Shown here: one piece after another, positions 1-11,241 of the stretch
Layout of the letters: each line of letters starts with the position of its first letter
Position numbering within the stretch: position 1 is the stretch's first letter
NCBI RefSeq assembly: GCF_032842945.2
Contig: NZ_CP146606.1
Span: 1,678,501 to 1,742,500, forward strand
Direction: 5' to 3'
Source: Roseovarius sp. W115
GTDB taxonomy: Bacteria; Pseudomonadota; Alphaproteobacteria; Rhodobacterales; Rhodobacteraceae
DNA: 64,000 bases
Position numbers and translations under genes: made by a program
The notes under the pieces: generated by a model
What the model saw: the letters and a program-made list of their open reading frames with translations, nothing else
The model's database searches: none
Told to the model about the DNA's origin: nothing

Positions 1-1
1 A

Positions 2-634
2 AAGGATCTGGAACTTTCTCTGTCACAAGGCTTTGACGCGTTGAAATTCAAACTTGGGGCGGAGACGGTCGACGACGACCTTGCGCGACTGCGTGCGGCA
101 AAGGACATTGTCGGGTCTGACAAGGCACTGATGCTCGATTACAATCAGGCTTTTTCATCCGCCGAGGCCATTCGAAGGATGCGTCGGATTGAAGAGGAAT
201 TTGATCTGGATTGGATCGAAGAGCCGGTTCTTGCAGAAGATTATGCCGGGCATCGCGCGGTGCGTGCAGCCCTTCGAACACCGGTTCAAACAGGCGAAAA
301 CTGGTGGCTGCCCGATGACGCTGCACGCGCGGTGCAGGCCGAGATTTGCGATCACGCGATGCTTGATCTGATCAAGATTGGCGGTGTGACCGGTTGGATG
401 CGGGCGGCGGCAATCGCCCAAGGTGCTTCGTTGCCAGTGTCAAGCCACCTGTTCCCGGAGGCGAGCGCCCATGTTCTGGCTGCAACGCCGAACTGCCATC
501 TGCTGGAGTGGATGGATGTGACCGGTGCTATTGCCGTTGAGCCATACGAGATCGAGAATGGGCATCTTGCGCCAAAGGGGCCGGGGTTCGGCCTTGAATG
601 GGATGAAAAGGCATTGGCAAAATACTTGCTATAA
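2..634 (+). CDS. Mandelate racemase/muconate lactonizing enzyme family protein, C-terminal part
   Basis: The reading frame is already open at the window edge, so only the last 210 residues are present. This is the TIM-barrel half of an enolase-superfamily enzyme, which abstracts the alpha proton of a carboxylate substrate at a Mg2+ site. Visible family residues, in order, are the KxK pair in KFKLG, the metal ligands in LDYNQ, WIEEP and TGEN, the His-Asp dyad in DLIKIGGVTGW and SSHLF, and the Glu in LEWMD. The K-x-K plus His-Asp arrangement, and the wording around GGVTGW and SSHLF, are those of the mandelate racemase subgroup rather than the muconate-cycloisomerase subgroup. The substrate cannot be read from the sequence, and sugar-acid dehydratases share this layout. 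It converges on pbpC with a 6-base gap. Confidence 0.88.
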   Translation, partial: KDLELSLSQGFDALKFKLGAETVDDDLARLRAAKDIVGSDKALMLDYNQAFSSAEAIRRMRRIEEEFDLDWIEEPVLAEDYAGHRAVRAALRTPVQTGENWWLPDDAARAVQAEICDHAMLDLIKIGGVTGWMRAAAIAQGASLPVSSHLFPEASAHVLAATPNCHLLEWMDVTGAIAVEPYEIENGHLAPKGPGFGLEWDEKALAKYLL

Positions 635-640
635 TACGCC

Positions 641-2707
641 TTACTCTATCCAGACGGTCACACTTGCAGAACGTCCTTTGGAATCAATCACCGAGAGCTT
701 TGAAAAACCTTGGTCTAAACCACTGATCTGAGTTTCGCGACGTCTTTCGCCCGTTTTGACAGGCATACCGTTCGCCAACCATGTAAATGGTCCAATGCCG
801 TCTCGCATCTTTACTGTCAGGTCTGTGTTTTCCAGAAGCAGTTTTGCGCCATCGGGTGGGAAGATCAGCTTTGGAGCATCCTTGGCTGTTTCAAAAACCG
901 CGGTGCGGCCAGCAAATCGCCGCAGGGGTTTGGGCAATTGTGCGGTTGACAACAAAAGTGTCTCAGGTGGTGGTGGCGGCAGTGCATCCTGCGATGGTTT
1001 GATCCTTTGGAAGATCTCAAACAAAACAGGAGCCGCCAGCTCACCTCCAAAGGCACCCGGGACAGGCGTGCCGTCGGGCCGTCCGATCCAAACCGTCGCA
1101 ACATGGCGGCCATCGAACCCTACAGCCCAGGCATCCCGGTGGCCGTACGAAGTGCCGGTTTTGTAGGCCAGGCGCCGAGACTGAAATCCGCGCGGCGGGG
1201 CGAGCCCGGCGAGGATATCGCCAACTTGCCATGCTGAAGACCGAGAGAGAACGGGTTGTGCTTTGTCGTTTGCATGGCCTCTACGCCAGTGCAGTCTTTG
1301 TGCCTGACCCTGTCCGGCAATCATCGCATAAAGCTGCGTCAAACCTTCTGGTGTGATGCCGATGCCACCCAACCCTACAGCAAGCCCGGGTGTGTTCCCG
1401 GGAAGCTTTGTTGGAACATGACTTTTTCGCAGAGCGTCAAGCAGGTGCGCAGGACCTAGTGCATCCAAGAGGAGAACAACCGGAATGTTGAGGGACTGAC
1501 GCAAAGCTTCTGAGACGATGAGGTCTCCCCGAAAAGCGCCGTCAAAATTCTGTGGTGCATAGGTCCCAAAGCTGACCGGCTTGTCCGTGATCAATGTTTG
1601 AGGGTGCGCCAGACCCCGGTCAAACGCCATGCCGTAGATCAATGGTTTCAGGGTGGAGCCAGGCGACCGGAAGGCTTGTGTCATGTCTATGAAACCCTGC
1701 CGGGCGTCGTTTGCGCTATAGTCTGCGGATCCGATGGAAGACAGGATTTCACCCGTTGTGTGGTCCGCGACGACGATGGCCACGGACACACCGTCTGGCA
1801 GCGTGCGAACAGTGCGTTTGGCCAGATTTTCCAGACTGATCTGCAAAGACTTGTGAAGCGTCAAGTCTTGGCGCTTTGCAGCCGGGTTCTCCTGCAAGGC
1901 ACGATCCGCCATATGTGGTGCGACGCTGGGAAACGCACGGCGTTTGTTAGGCAATACTTCTTTTAGAGCAGAGTGTGCGTCCCCCTGAGATACCACACCG
2001 GCCTTCAAAGCACGCGCCAGAACGCGGTTTCGTGCGGTCGCAGCGCTTTCCGGAGACGTGTCAGGCCTGCGCGCTTCAGGGGCTTGTGGCAGCGCGACCA
2101 AGAGACCTGCCTCTGCTGGCGTCAAGCGCTTGGGTTCTTTGCCGAACCAAGCGTAGCTCGCCGCGCGTATGCCTTCTAGGTTCCCGCCGAAAGGTGCGTG
2201 TTCCAAGTACAGCTGCAGAATCTGGTCTTTGGAGAGGGTTCGCTCAAGCGCCAGCGCCACCCGCATTTGCCGAAGCTTTCCCGAAAGCCGACCGGTGCCC
2301 GAGTTTTCCAAAAGCCGTGCGACCTGCATGGTCAGGGTAGAACCGCCTGAGACCAGCTCTCCGTGCCAAATGGCTTGCCCAAACGCACGGACAAACGCCA
2401 TCGGGTCGACCCCAGGATGGCTGTAGAACCGCTTGTCCTCATACGCGATGAGCATCTCAACATAGGTCTGGTCAACCATGTCTGGATTGACCGCCAACCG
2501 CCAGCGCCCGTTTTCCACAGTGTAGACGCGAAGCAGCTCACCATCCCTGTCGCGCACTTCTGTTGAGACCTCGCGAATGATAGGCGGCAATTCTGTTGTC
2601 GTGATCCACTGATCGAGACGGTCCCGCGCGCCGCCGGTTATCAGCAGCAACAAGGCAAGCAAGCCGGGCTTCAGCCAGCTTCGCTTATGACGGGCCTTAC
2701 TACTCAT
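641..2707 (-). CDS. pbpC: Penicillin-binding protein 1C
   Basis: Bifunctional class A peptidoglycan synthase of 688 residues, anchored in the inner membrane and active in the periplasm. An N-terminal membrane helix (about residues 12-28) precedes the GT51 glycosyltransferase domain, with EDKRFYSHPGVDP and GGSTLTMQVARLL. The transpeptidase domain follows, with SxxK in SPGSTLKP, SxN in SLN and KTGT in YKTGTSYGHRDAWAVG. The last 90 residues resemble the BiPBP_C domain typical of PBP1C. Its start overlaps the stop of the upstream alpha-2-macroglobulin gene by 8 bases, the usual yfhM-pbpC arrangement. In that pairing the macroglobulin is thought to protect the periplasm from foreign proteases while PBP1C repairs the wall. 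The ORF is intact. Confidence 0.95.
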   Translation of the reverse strand: MSSKARHKRSWLKPGLLALLLLITGGARDRLDQWITTTELPPIIREVSTEVRDRDGELLRVYTVENGRWRLAVNPDMVDQTYVEMLIAYEDKRFYSHPGVDPMAFVRAFGQAIWHGELVSGGSTLTMQVARLLENSGTGRLSGKLRQMRVALALERTLSKDQILQLYLEHAPFGGNLEGIRAASYAWFGKEPKRLTPAEAGLLVALPQAPEARRPDTSPESAATARNRVLARALKAGVVSQGDAHSALKEVLPNKRRAFPSVAPHMADRALQENPAAKRQDLTLHKSLQISLENLAKRTVRTLPDGVSVAIVVADHTTGEILSSIGSADYSANDARQGFIDMTQAFRSPGSTLKPLIYGMAFDRGLAHPQTLITDKPVSFGTYAPQNFDGAFRGDLIVSEALRQSLNIPVVLLLDALGPAHLLDALRKSHVPTKLPGNTPGLAVGLGGIGITPEGLTQLYAMIAGQGQAQRLHWRRGHANDKAQPVLSRSSAWQVGDILAGLAPPRGFQSRRLAYKTGTSYGHRDAWAVGFDGRHVATVWIGRPDGTPVPGAFGGELAAPVLFEIFQRIKPSQDALPPPPPETLLLSTAQLPKPLRRFAGRTAVFETAKDAPKLIFPPDGAKLLLENTDLTVKMRDGIGPFTWLANGMPVKTGERRRETQISGLDQGFSKLSVIDSKGRSASVTVWIE

Positions 2708-5700
2708 AAGTGACGGTCATACGCCCTGTGGCCGATCTGGCGCGATATTGCGGGCGATACATATCCTCTACTGATGCCGCAGGGTGGTGATAGTCCCCGG
2801 GCGCCACGGCTCGCACGATATATGCGAGGCGGAATGGTTTGTCGGACCTCCAGTCGACGGCTGCCAGAAATCGCTCCGACCGGAATTCAGTGTGTTGCGT
2901 TTCCACCCGTTCCAGCCAGCTGAGCGAGCGGATGTCCCCCGCACGCAACAGGTTCGGGTTGTCTATCTCAAACCCGGCAGGCAGAGGGTCGTTCACCATC
3001 AACCGGGCTTCGCCTTTCTCAAAAGGCTTTACTGTGAGAACCGTCACAAGTCGGGTACCGGTTACCACTTGCGCAGGGTCAACAGACTGACCATCGAGAT
3101 CGTAGTAACTGCGATCAATCGCGTAGCCATATCCGCCAGCTTCCGGTGCGGTCTCTGGAACGCCCAATGTCGTCAGTGTGATCTCTGTCGGAGAGTTACC
3201 CTGATTTGTGATCGTGTGCGTTCCCAATCCGCCAGCGTCGAATTTATGGATTAAAGCGCTTTCAAGTGGCGCGCCATCCAGAGTGAGATGTGATGCATTT
3301 GGGTTTTGCAAGAGGCTCTGAGTCGCCAGAAGCGACCACGCTTGCTCTTGCGTTGACATGTTGGGTCCAGAAGTCGCCAGGCTTTGAGCGAGTGTTTGAA
3401 CATTCACTGCATTGCTTCCTGCTTCTGAGGCCAGGGTCAAAACGCCTGCTCGATCTCTAAGCCGGGTTCCATAGTCGACACGCCAAACCTGGGTCTCTGT
3501 GTCCGATGTCTGGGTGACCATGGCGACGGCGAGAGTAAACATGCGGTCTGCGCGTGTCTGGTCGCCGTAGTAGGCCAATGCTGCGCCAAGCTGCGCCAAA
3601 GCCAAGGGTGTGGCCAGCGCCCCTGCCTTGACGTCCGCATAATATCGCAAATCGCCCATACGCGCGGCCCCTTCGCGGGCCAGAACCATCAGAGCATAGG
3701 CAATATCCTCGCCGCCTTTGTCAAAGTCCGGAGCGTAGTTCACCCGATTACGGAGATTGTCCATGGCAAGCGTGTAAGCGTGGTCCGGCACATCGTAGCC
3801 TTCATCACGTGCGCGAGACAGAAAATCGGCTACATAGGCATCCAGCCAGAAGTCACCAGAACTGGCGCGCCAAAGGCCAAATCCGCCTCCGCTCGATTGA
3901 CGTGTGAGAATGCGCTCAATTGACTGTGTGATCCTGAGCTTGGATTGATCCGCATTGCCTAGACCAAGTGCACTCGCCATGTCCTGGAAATAAAGGAGCG
4001 GCAGTGCCTGAGAGACGACCTGCTCGGTGCAGCCATATGGATAGCGTTCTAATGCGCTTAGCAAGCCTGGGGCATCCAGTTTGGCAAACGCACCCGATGA
4101 GATCAGTACCTCTGCGGTGTTACGTCTTAGACCTGCGAACACATCTTCATTGAGAGTGAAGGTATCTCCGGGAGCGAGTGAGAACCGGCGCGTGCTTGAT
4201 ACTTCTGGATCAAGCGATCTAACACCTAGCGTGAGGTCTTTGATCAGTTGCTGACCGTCCGGAGTTGTTAGGGCAACGCGCAGTTCATGGTTCCCGACTT
4301 CTTTGGCGGAAATGGGAATACGCAGCACCGCTTTTTCTTGTGCAGACAGATCGAGACCAGAGGGGACATTCCCGGCAAGCGTCAGGCCCTGAGCACTGAT
4401 GTCCAGGCCCATACGCCCTGCGGGTCCTTCGGCATGGGTGATCTCCAATAGAATTTCACTCTGATCGCCGGGGGCCATGAACCTTGGCAAAGAGGCTGTG
4501 ACGACAACCGGATCCCGGATGATTGTATCGGCTTCGGACTGACCAACAGACGTGTCTGACCAGACCACAGCCATGAGCCGTACGGTTCCATTGAAATCCG
4601 GAATGTCGAATTGTGCCTCTGCACTGCCATTCGGCCCTATCTTCACAGGGCCTGTGAAAAAGGACACCAACTCTTCGGTCGGAGGTGGTGATTGAAGGTC
4701 CATTTGCGCCCCGGCATCCCCCCGGACCGCACTTGCCCTTGTGCACCGTTCATCCCGTCGATCAGGCGTCCATATAGATCGCGGATTTCCACACCAAGGC
4801 GGCGCTGACCGAAATAGTGCGCTGATGGATCAGGGCTTTCGAAACCTGTCAGGTTCAAGATGCCTAGGTCCACCGCTGCCAGCGTCATGTAGGCGGTTTC
4901 GCCTTCTGGTATGCCATCGACTTGCACACTGACCGGTAAAGTTTGACGTGGCACGGTCACATCGGGTGCCAAAATGCTCACGCTCAACTGCTTTTTACCG
5001 GGATCAATTTTTGCGTAGGACAGGCCAAGGGCGCGCGCGGGATTTTGGCCGGAAGCTACATCCATAGGTCGAATGACTTGCGCCGTCACATAGGCTCCGG
5101 CACCCCAGTCGTCTGTTACCGTCAGTGGGATCAGGTTGTCGCCTGCGACGACCTCGTAGGCCTCCATGTGGATGACCCGGTTCGACATGACAGTGACAAG
5201 TGCAGTGCCGGCATAGCGTGGGACAAGGCGTAGATTGGCGGTATCACCGGGACGGTAGTCTTCACGATCCAGAGAAAGCTCAAGAGTGTCGGGCGTACTG
5301 CTGGCGTCGGCAGGGGCATACCAGCCTGCGTAGAACTCGGATGAGGACGCGACATAGGCGCCGTCTGTGCGCTCAACGACGAGCTCATACCGCCCCCACT
5401 TGACCGGTCCCGAAACGTCCAACGGCTCATCGCCCAGGGCTGCCGTTCCTGTCGTAACCTGTTCTCTTGTGGTGATGGGTTCCCAGTTCCAGTTGCCGAA
5501 AGCCTGATACCATTGGTATCTTGTTTCAACGCGGTTCAGAGTCCAGGTGACGTCCATTTGTGACGGTGCCAGATCAGGGCCAATTCCAATAATCTGAAAC
5601 TCAGCGCTGCTGTTTTCTGACACGACACCCTCAAAACTCGGGCGAATTCCAATCATAGGTCCTGACGGCGCCAGCGCCTTGGTCAGACGTCTTTCCACGG

Positions 5701-8129
5701 GTCGGCCGGATCCTTCCTTGAGGGATATGGCGAACCGGGCTTCGTAAGGCCGGTCATCTTGTGACGCTTCGGGCATTGTCGCATTCAACGTTAGTGCGCC
5801 ACTGGCATCTGTTGTGCCACCCTCAAGAAAAGTGGTCTGCGGCGACACCCATTCATCGTGGCGTCCAAACGTGTAGCCCGGATAGGCATCAAGTGACTGA
5901 AGAGCGCTCAAGGTGACTGACCCTTCCGCTTTCAACCCGGCACCCGGTGCGCCAAAGAGATACCTTGCCTCAACGGAAAGCGGTGCGGTGTCGCCTGGTT
6001 TGATTGGGGTCTCAGCCAAGCTGAGATCAAAATCAATGCGTTCGGGCAAGAAGTCTTCAACCAGAACGGTTTGGCTCGCAACAGGTGTCGCGGTGGGATC
6101 TGTCAGAAGGTCGATCGTCCAGGTTCCTCTTGGGACCGTCGCACTGACTCGGAACGCAAAGACATGTCCTCCAGACTGGCTTTGGTTTGAGACCTTGCGG
6201 GCGTATTCCACCCCGTCCGGACGTTTGAGAATGGCTGTTAAAGGCAGATCAGGAATGGCTTTGGCGTTGCCGTCGCGGGCAAGTGCAGTGACGTGAATGG
6301 TCTCTCCTGCCCGATATGCGCCGCGATCAGTTGTGGCAAAAAGGTCAATTGGAGGTGCGGCGGGCCGTCCTTCGACACCGCGGTCAGAAAGGTCGAAAGC
6401 AGGATCGGTCAACGACAGGAACGCCATGTCATCTTCGCCCTGCTCGACGATCACCATCGCAGGTGCCGCACCGCCTGTTCCACGCGCCAATCCGGGCGCA
6501 AACAAAGTGTGACCTTCAGCATTGGTTTGGCTTTCCCCCAGAACCCTGTTGGCACGCGACAACAGGGTGACTTTGACGCCGTCCACCGCAGCGGCGTCGC
6601 TGAGTTGGCGCACAAACACATGCAGCCCATCGGTGCCTTTGAGCGTGGTCAAACCAAGGTCGGTCAGCACAAACCACTGTGTTGCGCCTGGGTCTTCGTA
6701 CGTGTTCGCACCCGGCACATGCGCGGTCAGAGCGTAGACCCCCGGAGCCTGCTCAGCGAGCACGTCGCCAAGCGGCAAGCGCGTGGTCATCGTCTGGTTC
6801 AACTCGTTTTGAACGAGCCCTTCGCCGGTCCAGACCTCTTCGGCCACATTTGAAGAGAATTGCGCGTCCTCATAGGCGCTCAGTGGGCGGCCAAAATAAT
6901 TGTCCTGAATGGCACGCAGCAGATTGCGGTCGCTGACACGGCGCAAAACCAGATCTACTTCGTCAAGGTTTACGGTTTCGATCGGAAGCGCGGCATCCGC
7001 GGATTTGGGCAACACGTAGGCGCGTCCGGCAAAGCCCACACTAGGGCTTCTGGTCGCGAACATATTGTGCAATCTCCACGTCGCGGGTGAGGGTTTCGCC
7101 ACTGGCTGCGGGCAGACCCGCGCGGAACGTGATGCGATACCGTTCGCCATGCTCGACACCGCTGATGCAGATTTGCTGTGTATCGGCCTGCACCACCAAT
7201 CCGGCATCGGGCAGGCGCACAAAAGGTGTGTAGTCTACACCCGCCTTGACCAAAGGATCAGAGAACTCCGCACAAACACGCGGCACTGCACTTTCGTGAT
7301 CAGAGCGATGCTGAACGATCCGGAACCCATACTTTGCGATTGCAGCCTCAAGAGCAGTCACCACATCCTCACGCGGTTGGATGGCCTCTGCCAGTCGCAG
7401 TGCAGGCACCATGTTGCGACCGCGTCCAAGTGCTTCTAGCGCATCAGCCATTTGCAACAGGGCATTGGCGCGCTCCGCATCGCGTAGACCGCGTAAATAG
7501 GCATTGGTCGACGCCTCTAACGCCTGTTGGGCATAGCGGCGCTTGTCATTCGCATTTTGTGTTTCAATTGAGCGCGACAGGCGGGCGTACTCCACCCACT
7601 GATCCGAGAGGTCAGACCGCGCAACAGCGGCCCCCATCCAACGCATTGCATTCAGGTAATCTTTTTGAGCAACCCTGTCCTGTGCGGCTTGCACCATTGT
7701 TGGTGTATCCCGCTGACCGCCGGGATGACGCGCGCCTATGTCCAGGGCCAGTTGACGGGCGCGTTGCAAATCATTTTGAGATAGAAAAGACAGGTCATTT
7801 GCGCGAGCCTGAGCTTGGTTCAGAACTCGGGTGTCTGTTAGCAGAATCTCGGCTGACACAGCACCCTCGTAGGCTTGCGTTTCTGTTAGAGCGCTCTTGG
7901 GAAAACACGAATTGGCACGTGCATTAAACGTGTAGGCCTTGCAACTTTGGTTGGCAAAACATGCATTGCGGCAGGCCTCGACGGTCGTGTCAAAAAGCGG
8001 CTCAAGATCTGATCCAAAGAAATCCGTATCTTGTGTCACGACCTGACGTTTTTCGGGCACGGGTGACTGAGCAGAAACAGATGTGGCAGTGAAAGCGATT
8101 AACAAAAGACATGCGAAATGACGGAGCAT
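2700..8129 (-). pseudogene. Alpha-2-macroglobulin family protein (YfhM-like), split by two frameshifts
   Basis: One gene of about 1,809 codons is spread over three reading frames. Frame one (8129 to about 7050) gives a signal peptide ending near VSAQS, a PAN/apple-like cysteine domain (about residues 35-95) and a helical region. Frame two (about 7050 to 4720) gives the macroglobulin MG domains. Frame three (about 4720 to 2700) gives the thioester motif in YPYGCTEQ and the C-terminal thioester and receptor-binding-like domains. The joins are obvious: RDRSP-SVGFAGRAYV is restored by removing one base of the GG at 7052-7053, and GGDAGAQMDLQ by adding one base to the C6 run at 4718-4723. A strong AGGAGG lies 5 bases before the ATG at 8129. 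There is no lipobox cysteine, unlike E. coli YfhM. It is either a true pseudogene or a sequencing artefact. Confidence 0.85.
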
Positions 8130-8268
8130 GACACCCTCCTTCTTTAATGGAGCTATCGTGCCACGCCTCTTGGCATCTGACAACGTGCGGTCGGTGCGTT
8201 TAAGCTCTTGTTCACCATAATCGCCGAGTGTGGTCACATTCGTTAACAGGCGTGGTGGAGACCGGCAG

Positions 8269-10461
8269 ATGAGCCTGGCCAACAAACTTGCGGAGGAACG
8301 TCGCGCGCGGCTGGCCGCAGAGCGGCTTTTGGAGCAAAAGCAAGCGGAGCTTCAGGCGGCAAACCGCAAGCTGGGCAAGCATGCGAAAGCCCTGAGCGAG
8401 GAAATCGTTGAAACGCGCGCCGAAGTACAGAATGTACGTGATGAAAACGCGCGCGTGAAATCCGATCTGACGTTGGCCCACCAAAAGGTTGAGATCGCCG
8501 AACGCCGCCTTTGGCATTCCATTCAGACCATTCAGGATGGTTTTGCATTCTTCGATGGCGAGAGTCGCATGATAGCAGCCAACCAAGCCTGGTTGGCGGT
8601 TTTTGATGGCCTCGAGGATGTCAAGCCGGGGATCAGCTATATAGAAATTCTTCAATATGCTACCGAGGAAGGCATCGTCGATATCGGAGATGCAGAGCCG
8701 ATTGAGTGGCGGGAAAAGATGCTTGATCGTTGGCAAACCGCGACCCCGGAACCGGCGATCATTCAGCTATGGAGCGGGCAGTACATCAAACTCATTGATC
8801 AGCGTGGGGCGGGTGGCGATGTTGTTAGTCTTGCGCTCAACATCACCGATACGATCCGTTACGAGCAACAACTCAAAGATGCGCGGCACAAAGCCGAAGC
8901 GGCCAATCGCGCCAAGTCATCATTCCTTGCCAATATGAGCCACGAGATTCGGACGCCGATGAACGGTGTTGTTGGTATGGCCGAGTTGCTCACCGATACA
9001 GCGCTGGATGATGAGCAAGAACTTTACGCAAATACGATCAAGAACTCTGCTGAAGCGTTGCTTGTCATCATCAACGATGTCTTGGACTACTCCAAGATCG
9101 AGGCGGAAAAGCTGGTGCTGAGAGAAGAGGCATTTGATCTTGAGCGTTGCATTCATGAGCTTGTGATGCTCTTGCAAGCAAATGCACGAGACAAGGGAAT
9201 TGATCTTGTTGTGGACTATGATCTGTTCTTGCCTACATCGTTCATTGGAGATCCTGGTCGCATCCGACAGGTGATGACAAACCTTTTAGGCAACGCTGTG
9301 AAATTTACCCAGACCGGGCATGTGTTGGTGCAGGTTGTCGGCGTACCCGGTAAGGGAGTGGATGCAACTCAGGTCAACGTCACTGTCCAGGACACAGGCA
9401 TTGGAATTCCCGCGTCCAAGGTTGATCATATCTTTGGTGAATTCAATCAGGTGGATGACGAGACCAACCGCAAGTTCGAAGGTACCGGGCTTGGGTTGGC
9501 CATATCACAAAAGCTGATTTCGCTAATGGGTGGCAATATTTGGGTTGAGTCTGTCGAAGGCGAGGGGTCGGCCTTTGGCTTCTCTCTCAAGTTGCCACAT
9601 GCAGATGCGCCCGACAAAGACATGGCTGGTGCGCCCGATCACCTGCGCAAGGTCTTGATTGTGGAAAACCACGCATTGACCCGCTCCATACTTGAGCGCC
9701 AATTTGGAACACTAGGTGTTGAAACCGTGTGTTGTGAAAGTGGTGCGGAAGCGCTTGAGCTTATCTCTTCAGACGTCGATTTGGTTTTGACCGATCATGT
9801 GATGATGCACATGGATGGATTGGAATTGGCCGAGGCTCTGCACAGCCAAGGTTTTGATGTGCCGGTTATCCTTCAAACATCGAACACACGCAGCGCAGAA
9901 CAGGACCCTGACCGTAAGTATTTGCATGCGATTCTTCAAAAACCTGTTGCACGTGCAGAGCTGTTTTCTGCCTTGGCAAAGCTGCCGGTCCGCTCAGTTG
10001 AGACCGCCGAAGAGGAACAGCTTTCTATACCCACTCCAGACACCGAGCCACGTCCGATGCGCGTTCTTGCAGCAGAGGACAACAAGACCAACAGGCTGGT
10101 TTTCAGCAAGATGCTTAAGGGCCTCGACCTTGAAATTGAATTGGCGGAAAACGGGGTCGAGGCGGTGAACCTCTATCAAAGCTTCGCACCTGATCTGGTT
10201 TTTATGGATATCTCAATGCCAGAAATGGATGGCAAAGAAGCCACGCAGCGCATTCGCGAAATTGAAAATGCGTCTGGGCGACATGTTCCTATCGTCGCAA
10301 TGACAGCACATGCCATGGACGGAGATGCCGACAGTATTCTAGAGGCGGGCTTGGATCACTATTTGACGAAACCTTTGAACAAATTGGACCTTGTTGATCA
10401 CGTGCTGAAAGCGTGCCCCGAAGATGTGCGTAATCCAGAACCTGTTCAGTCGGTCGCGTAG
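8269..10461 (+). CDS. Hybrid sensor histidine kinase with two receiver domains
   Basis: Cytoplasmic hybrid kinase of 730 residues with no membrane segment. Residues 1-85 form a long charged coiled coil. A PAS-like domain follows (about 90-205), then HisKA with the phosphoacceptor H225 in [14 protein letters not shown], and HATPase_c with [16 protein letters not shown] and GTGLGLAI. Receiver 1 (about 460-580) has D509 in LTDHVM and a Lys in LQKPV, but its acidic pair is E-N (VENHA). Receiver 2 (about 600-720) is canonical, with AEDN, D647 in [11 protein letters not shown] and TKPLN. The ATG at 8269 was preferred over an in-frame GTG at 8230 because it has GGAG upstream and starts the coiled coil. 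It is divergent from the macroglobulin gene. Its last 16 bases overlap the end of yaaA. The signal sensed is unknown. Confidence 0.9.
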   Translation: MSLANKLAEERRARLAAERLLEQKQAELQAANRKLGKHAKALSEEIVETRAEVQNVRDENARVKSDLTLAHQKVEIAERRLWHSIQTIQDGFAFFDGESRMIAANQAWLAVFDGLEDVKPGISYIEILQYATEEGIVDIGDAEPIEWREKMLDRWQTATPEPAIIQLWSGQYIKLIDQRGAGGDVVSLALNITDTIRYEQQLKDARHKAEAANRAKSSFLANMSHEIRTPMNGVVGMAELLTDTALDDEQELYANTIKNSAEALLVIINDVLDYSKIEAEKLVLREEAFDLERCIHELVMLLQANARDKGIDLVVDYDLFLPTSFIGDPGRIRQVMTNLLGNAVKFTQTGHVLVQVVGVPGKGVDATQVNVTVQDTGIGIPASKVDHIFGEFNQVDDETNRKFEGTGLGLAISQKLISLMGGNIWVESVEGEGSAFGFSLKLPHADAPDKDMAGAPDHLRKVLIVENHALTRSILERQFGTLGVETVCCESGAEALELISSDVDLVLTDHVMMHMDGLELAEALHSQGFDVPVILQTSNTRSAEQDPDRKYLHAILQKPVARAELFSALAKLPVRSVETAEEEQLSIPTPDTEPRPMRVLAAEDNKTNRLVFSKMLKGLDLEIELAENGVEAVNLYQSFAPDLVFMDISMPEMDGKEATQRIREIENASGRHVPIVAMTAHAMDGDADSILEAGLDHYLTKPLNKLDLVDHVLKACPEDVRNPEPVQSVA

Positions 10462-11210
10462 TCTCTCAGAAACACCAGTCGATTTTCCGTTGATGTATCG
10501 GGATCAAATTTGTATCCGCCGCTATCAAAACCCTGCAGGGCGTCGAGCTCTGTCAATCGGTTCTGGATGATAAACCGCGCCATCGCGCCCCGCGCACGTT
10601 TGGCGAAGAAGCTGATGACTTTGGGCGTGCCATCCTTCACTTCCATAAAGACAGGCGTGACGACTTTCAGCTTGAGTGATTTTTGATCAACTGCTCCGAA
10701 GTACTCCTGGCTGGCGCAATTCACCAAGACGTTTGTCCCCACGACATTGGCTTGCAGGTTCAAAGCTTTGGAGAGTGTATCTCCCCAAAAATCATAGAGC
10801 GACTTGCCACGCTTTGTCTTAAGGCGGCTGCCCATTTCGAGCCGGTAAGGTTCAATTTCGTCAAGCGGACGCAGAATACCATAGAGACCGGAAAGAATGC
10901 GTAGATGATCCTGCGCCCATGACATTTCGTCTTGATCAAGACTTTCTGCTTCCAAACCTTGGTAGGTATCTCCGGCAAAAGCATAGGCCGCCTGTTTGCG
11001 GGGCATGTTGCCGAAATCACGGAAACGTTCGACATTCAAGGCAGCAAGGTTGTCGCTTATCCCCATCAGCTTTTTCAGATCGCCGGCTTTGAGCTCGCGG
11101 GCGGTCTTAACAAGCGTTCCCGCGTCACCCATGAACTCAGGCTCCGTCCGCGGTGCATCTTCAACTTGGTTCATGTCCAGTTTCTTGGCAGGCGAAACAA
11201 CAATCAGCAT
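10446..11210 (-). CDS. yaaA: Peroxide stress protein YaaA family
   Basis: A protein of 254 residues of the YaaA/DUF328 family, which lowers intracellular iron and protects DNA during hydrogen peroxide stress in E. coli. The family start MLIVVSPAKKLD, the YxGL segment (TYQGLEA) and the C-terminal PVFMEVKDGTPKVISFFAKRARG region are all present. The family-typical ATG at 11210 was chosen over an upstream TTG, with GGGG about 10 bases before it. It converges with the histidine kinase gene and overlaps its 3' end by 16 bases. It lies 31 bases downstream of recQ on the same strand, so co-transcription is possible. Confidence 0.93.
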   Translation of the reverse strand: MLIVVSPAKKLDMNQVEDAPRTEPEFMGDAGTLVKTARELKAGDLKKLMGISDNLAALNVERFRDFGNMPRKQAAYAFAGDTYQGLEAESLDQDEMSWAQDHLRILSGLYGILRPLDEIEPYRLEMGSRLKTKRGKSLYDFWGDTLSKALNLQANVVGTNVLVNCASQEYFGAVDQKSLKLKVVTPVFMEVKDGTPKVISFFAKRARGAMARFIIQNRLTELDALQGFDSGGYKFDPDTSTENRLVFLRDYATD

Positions 11211-11241
11211 ACGCGTCCCCAATAAAGCTCTTGAGGCTGAC

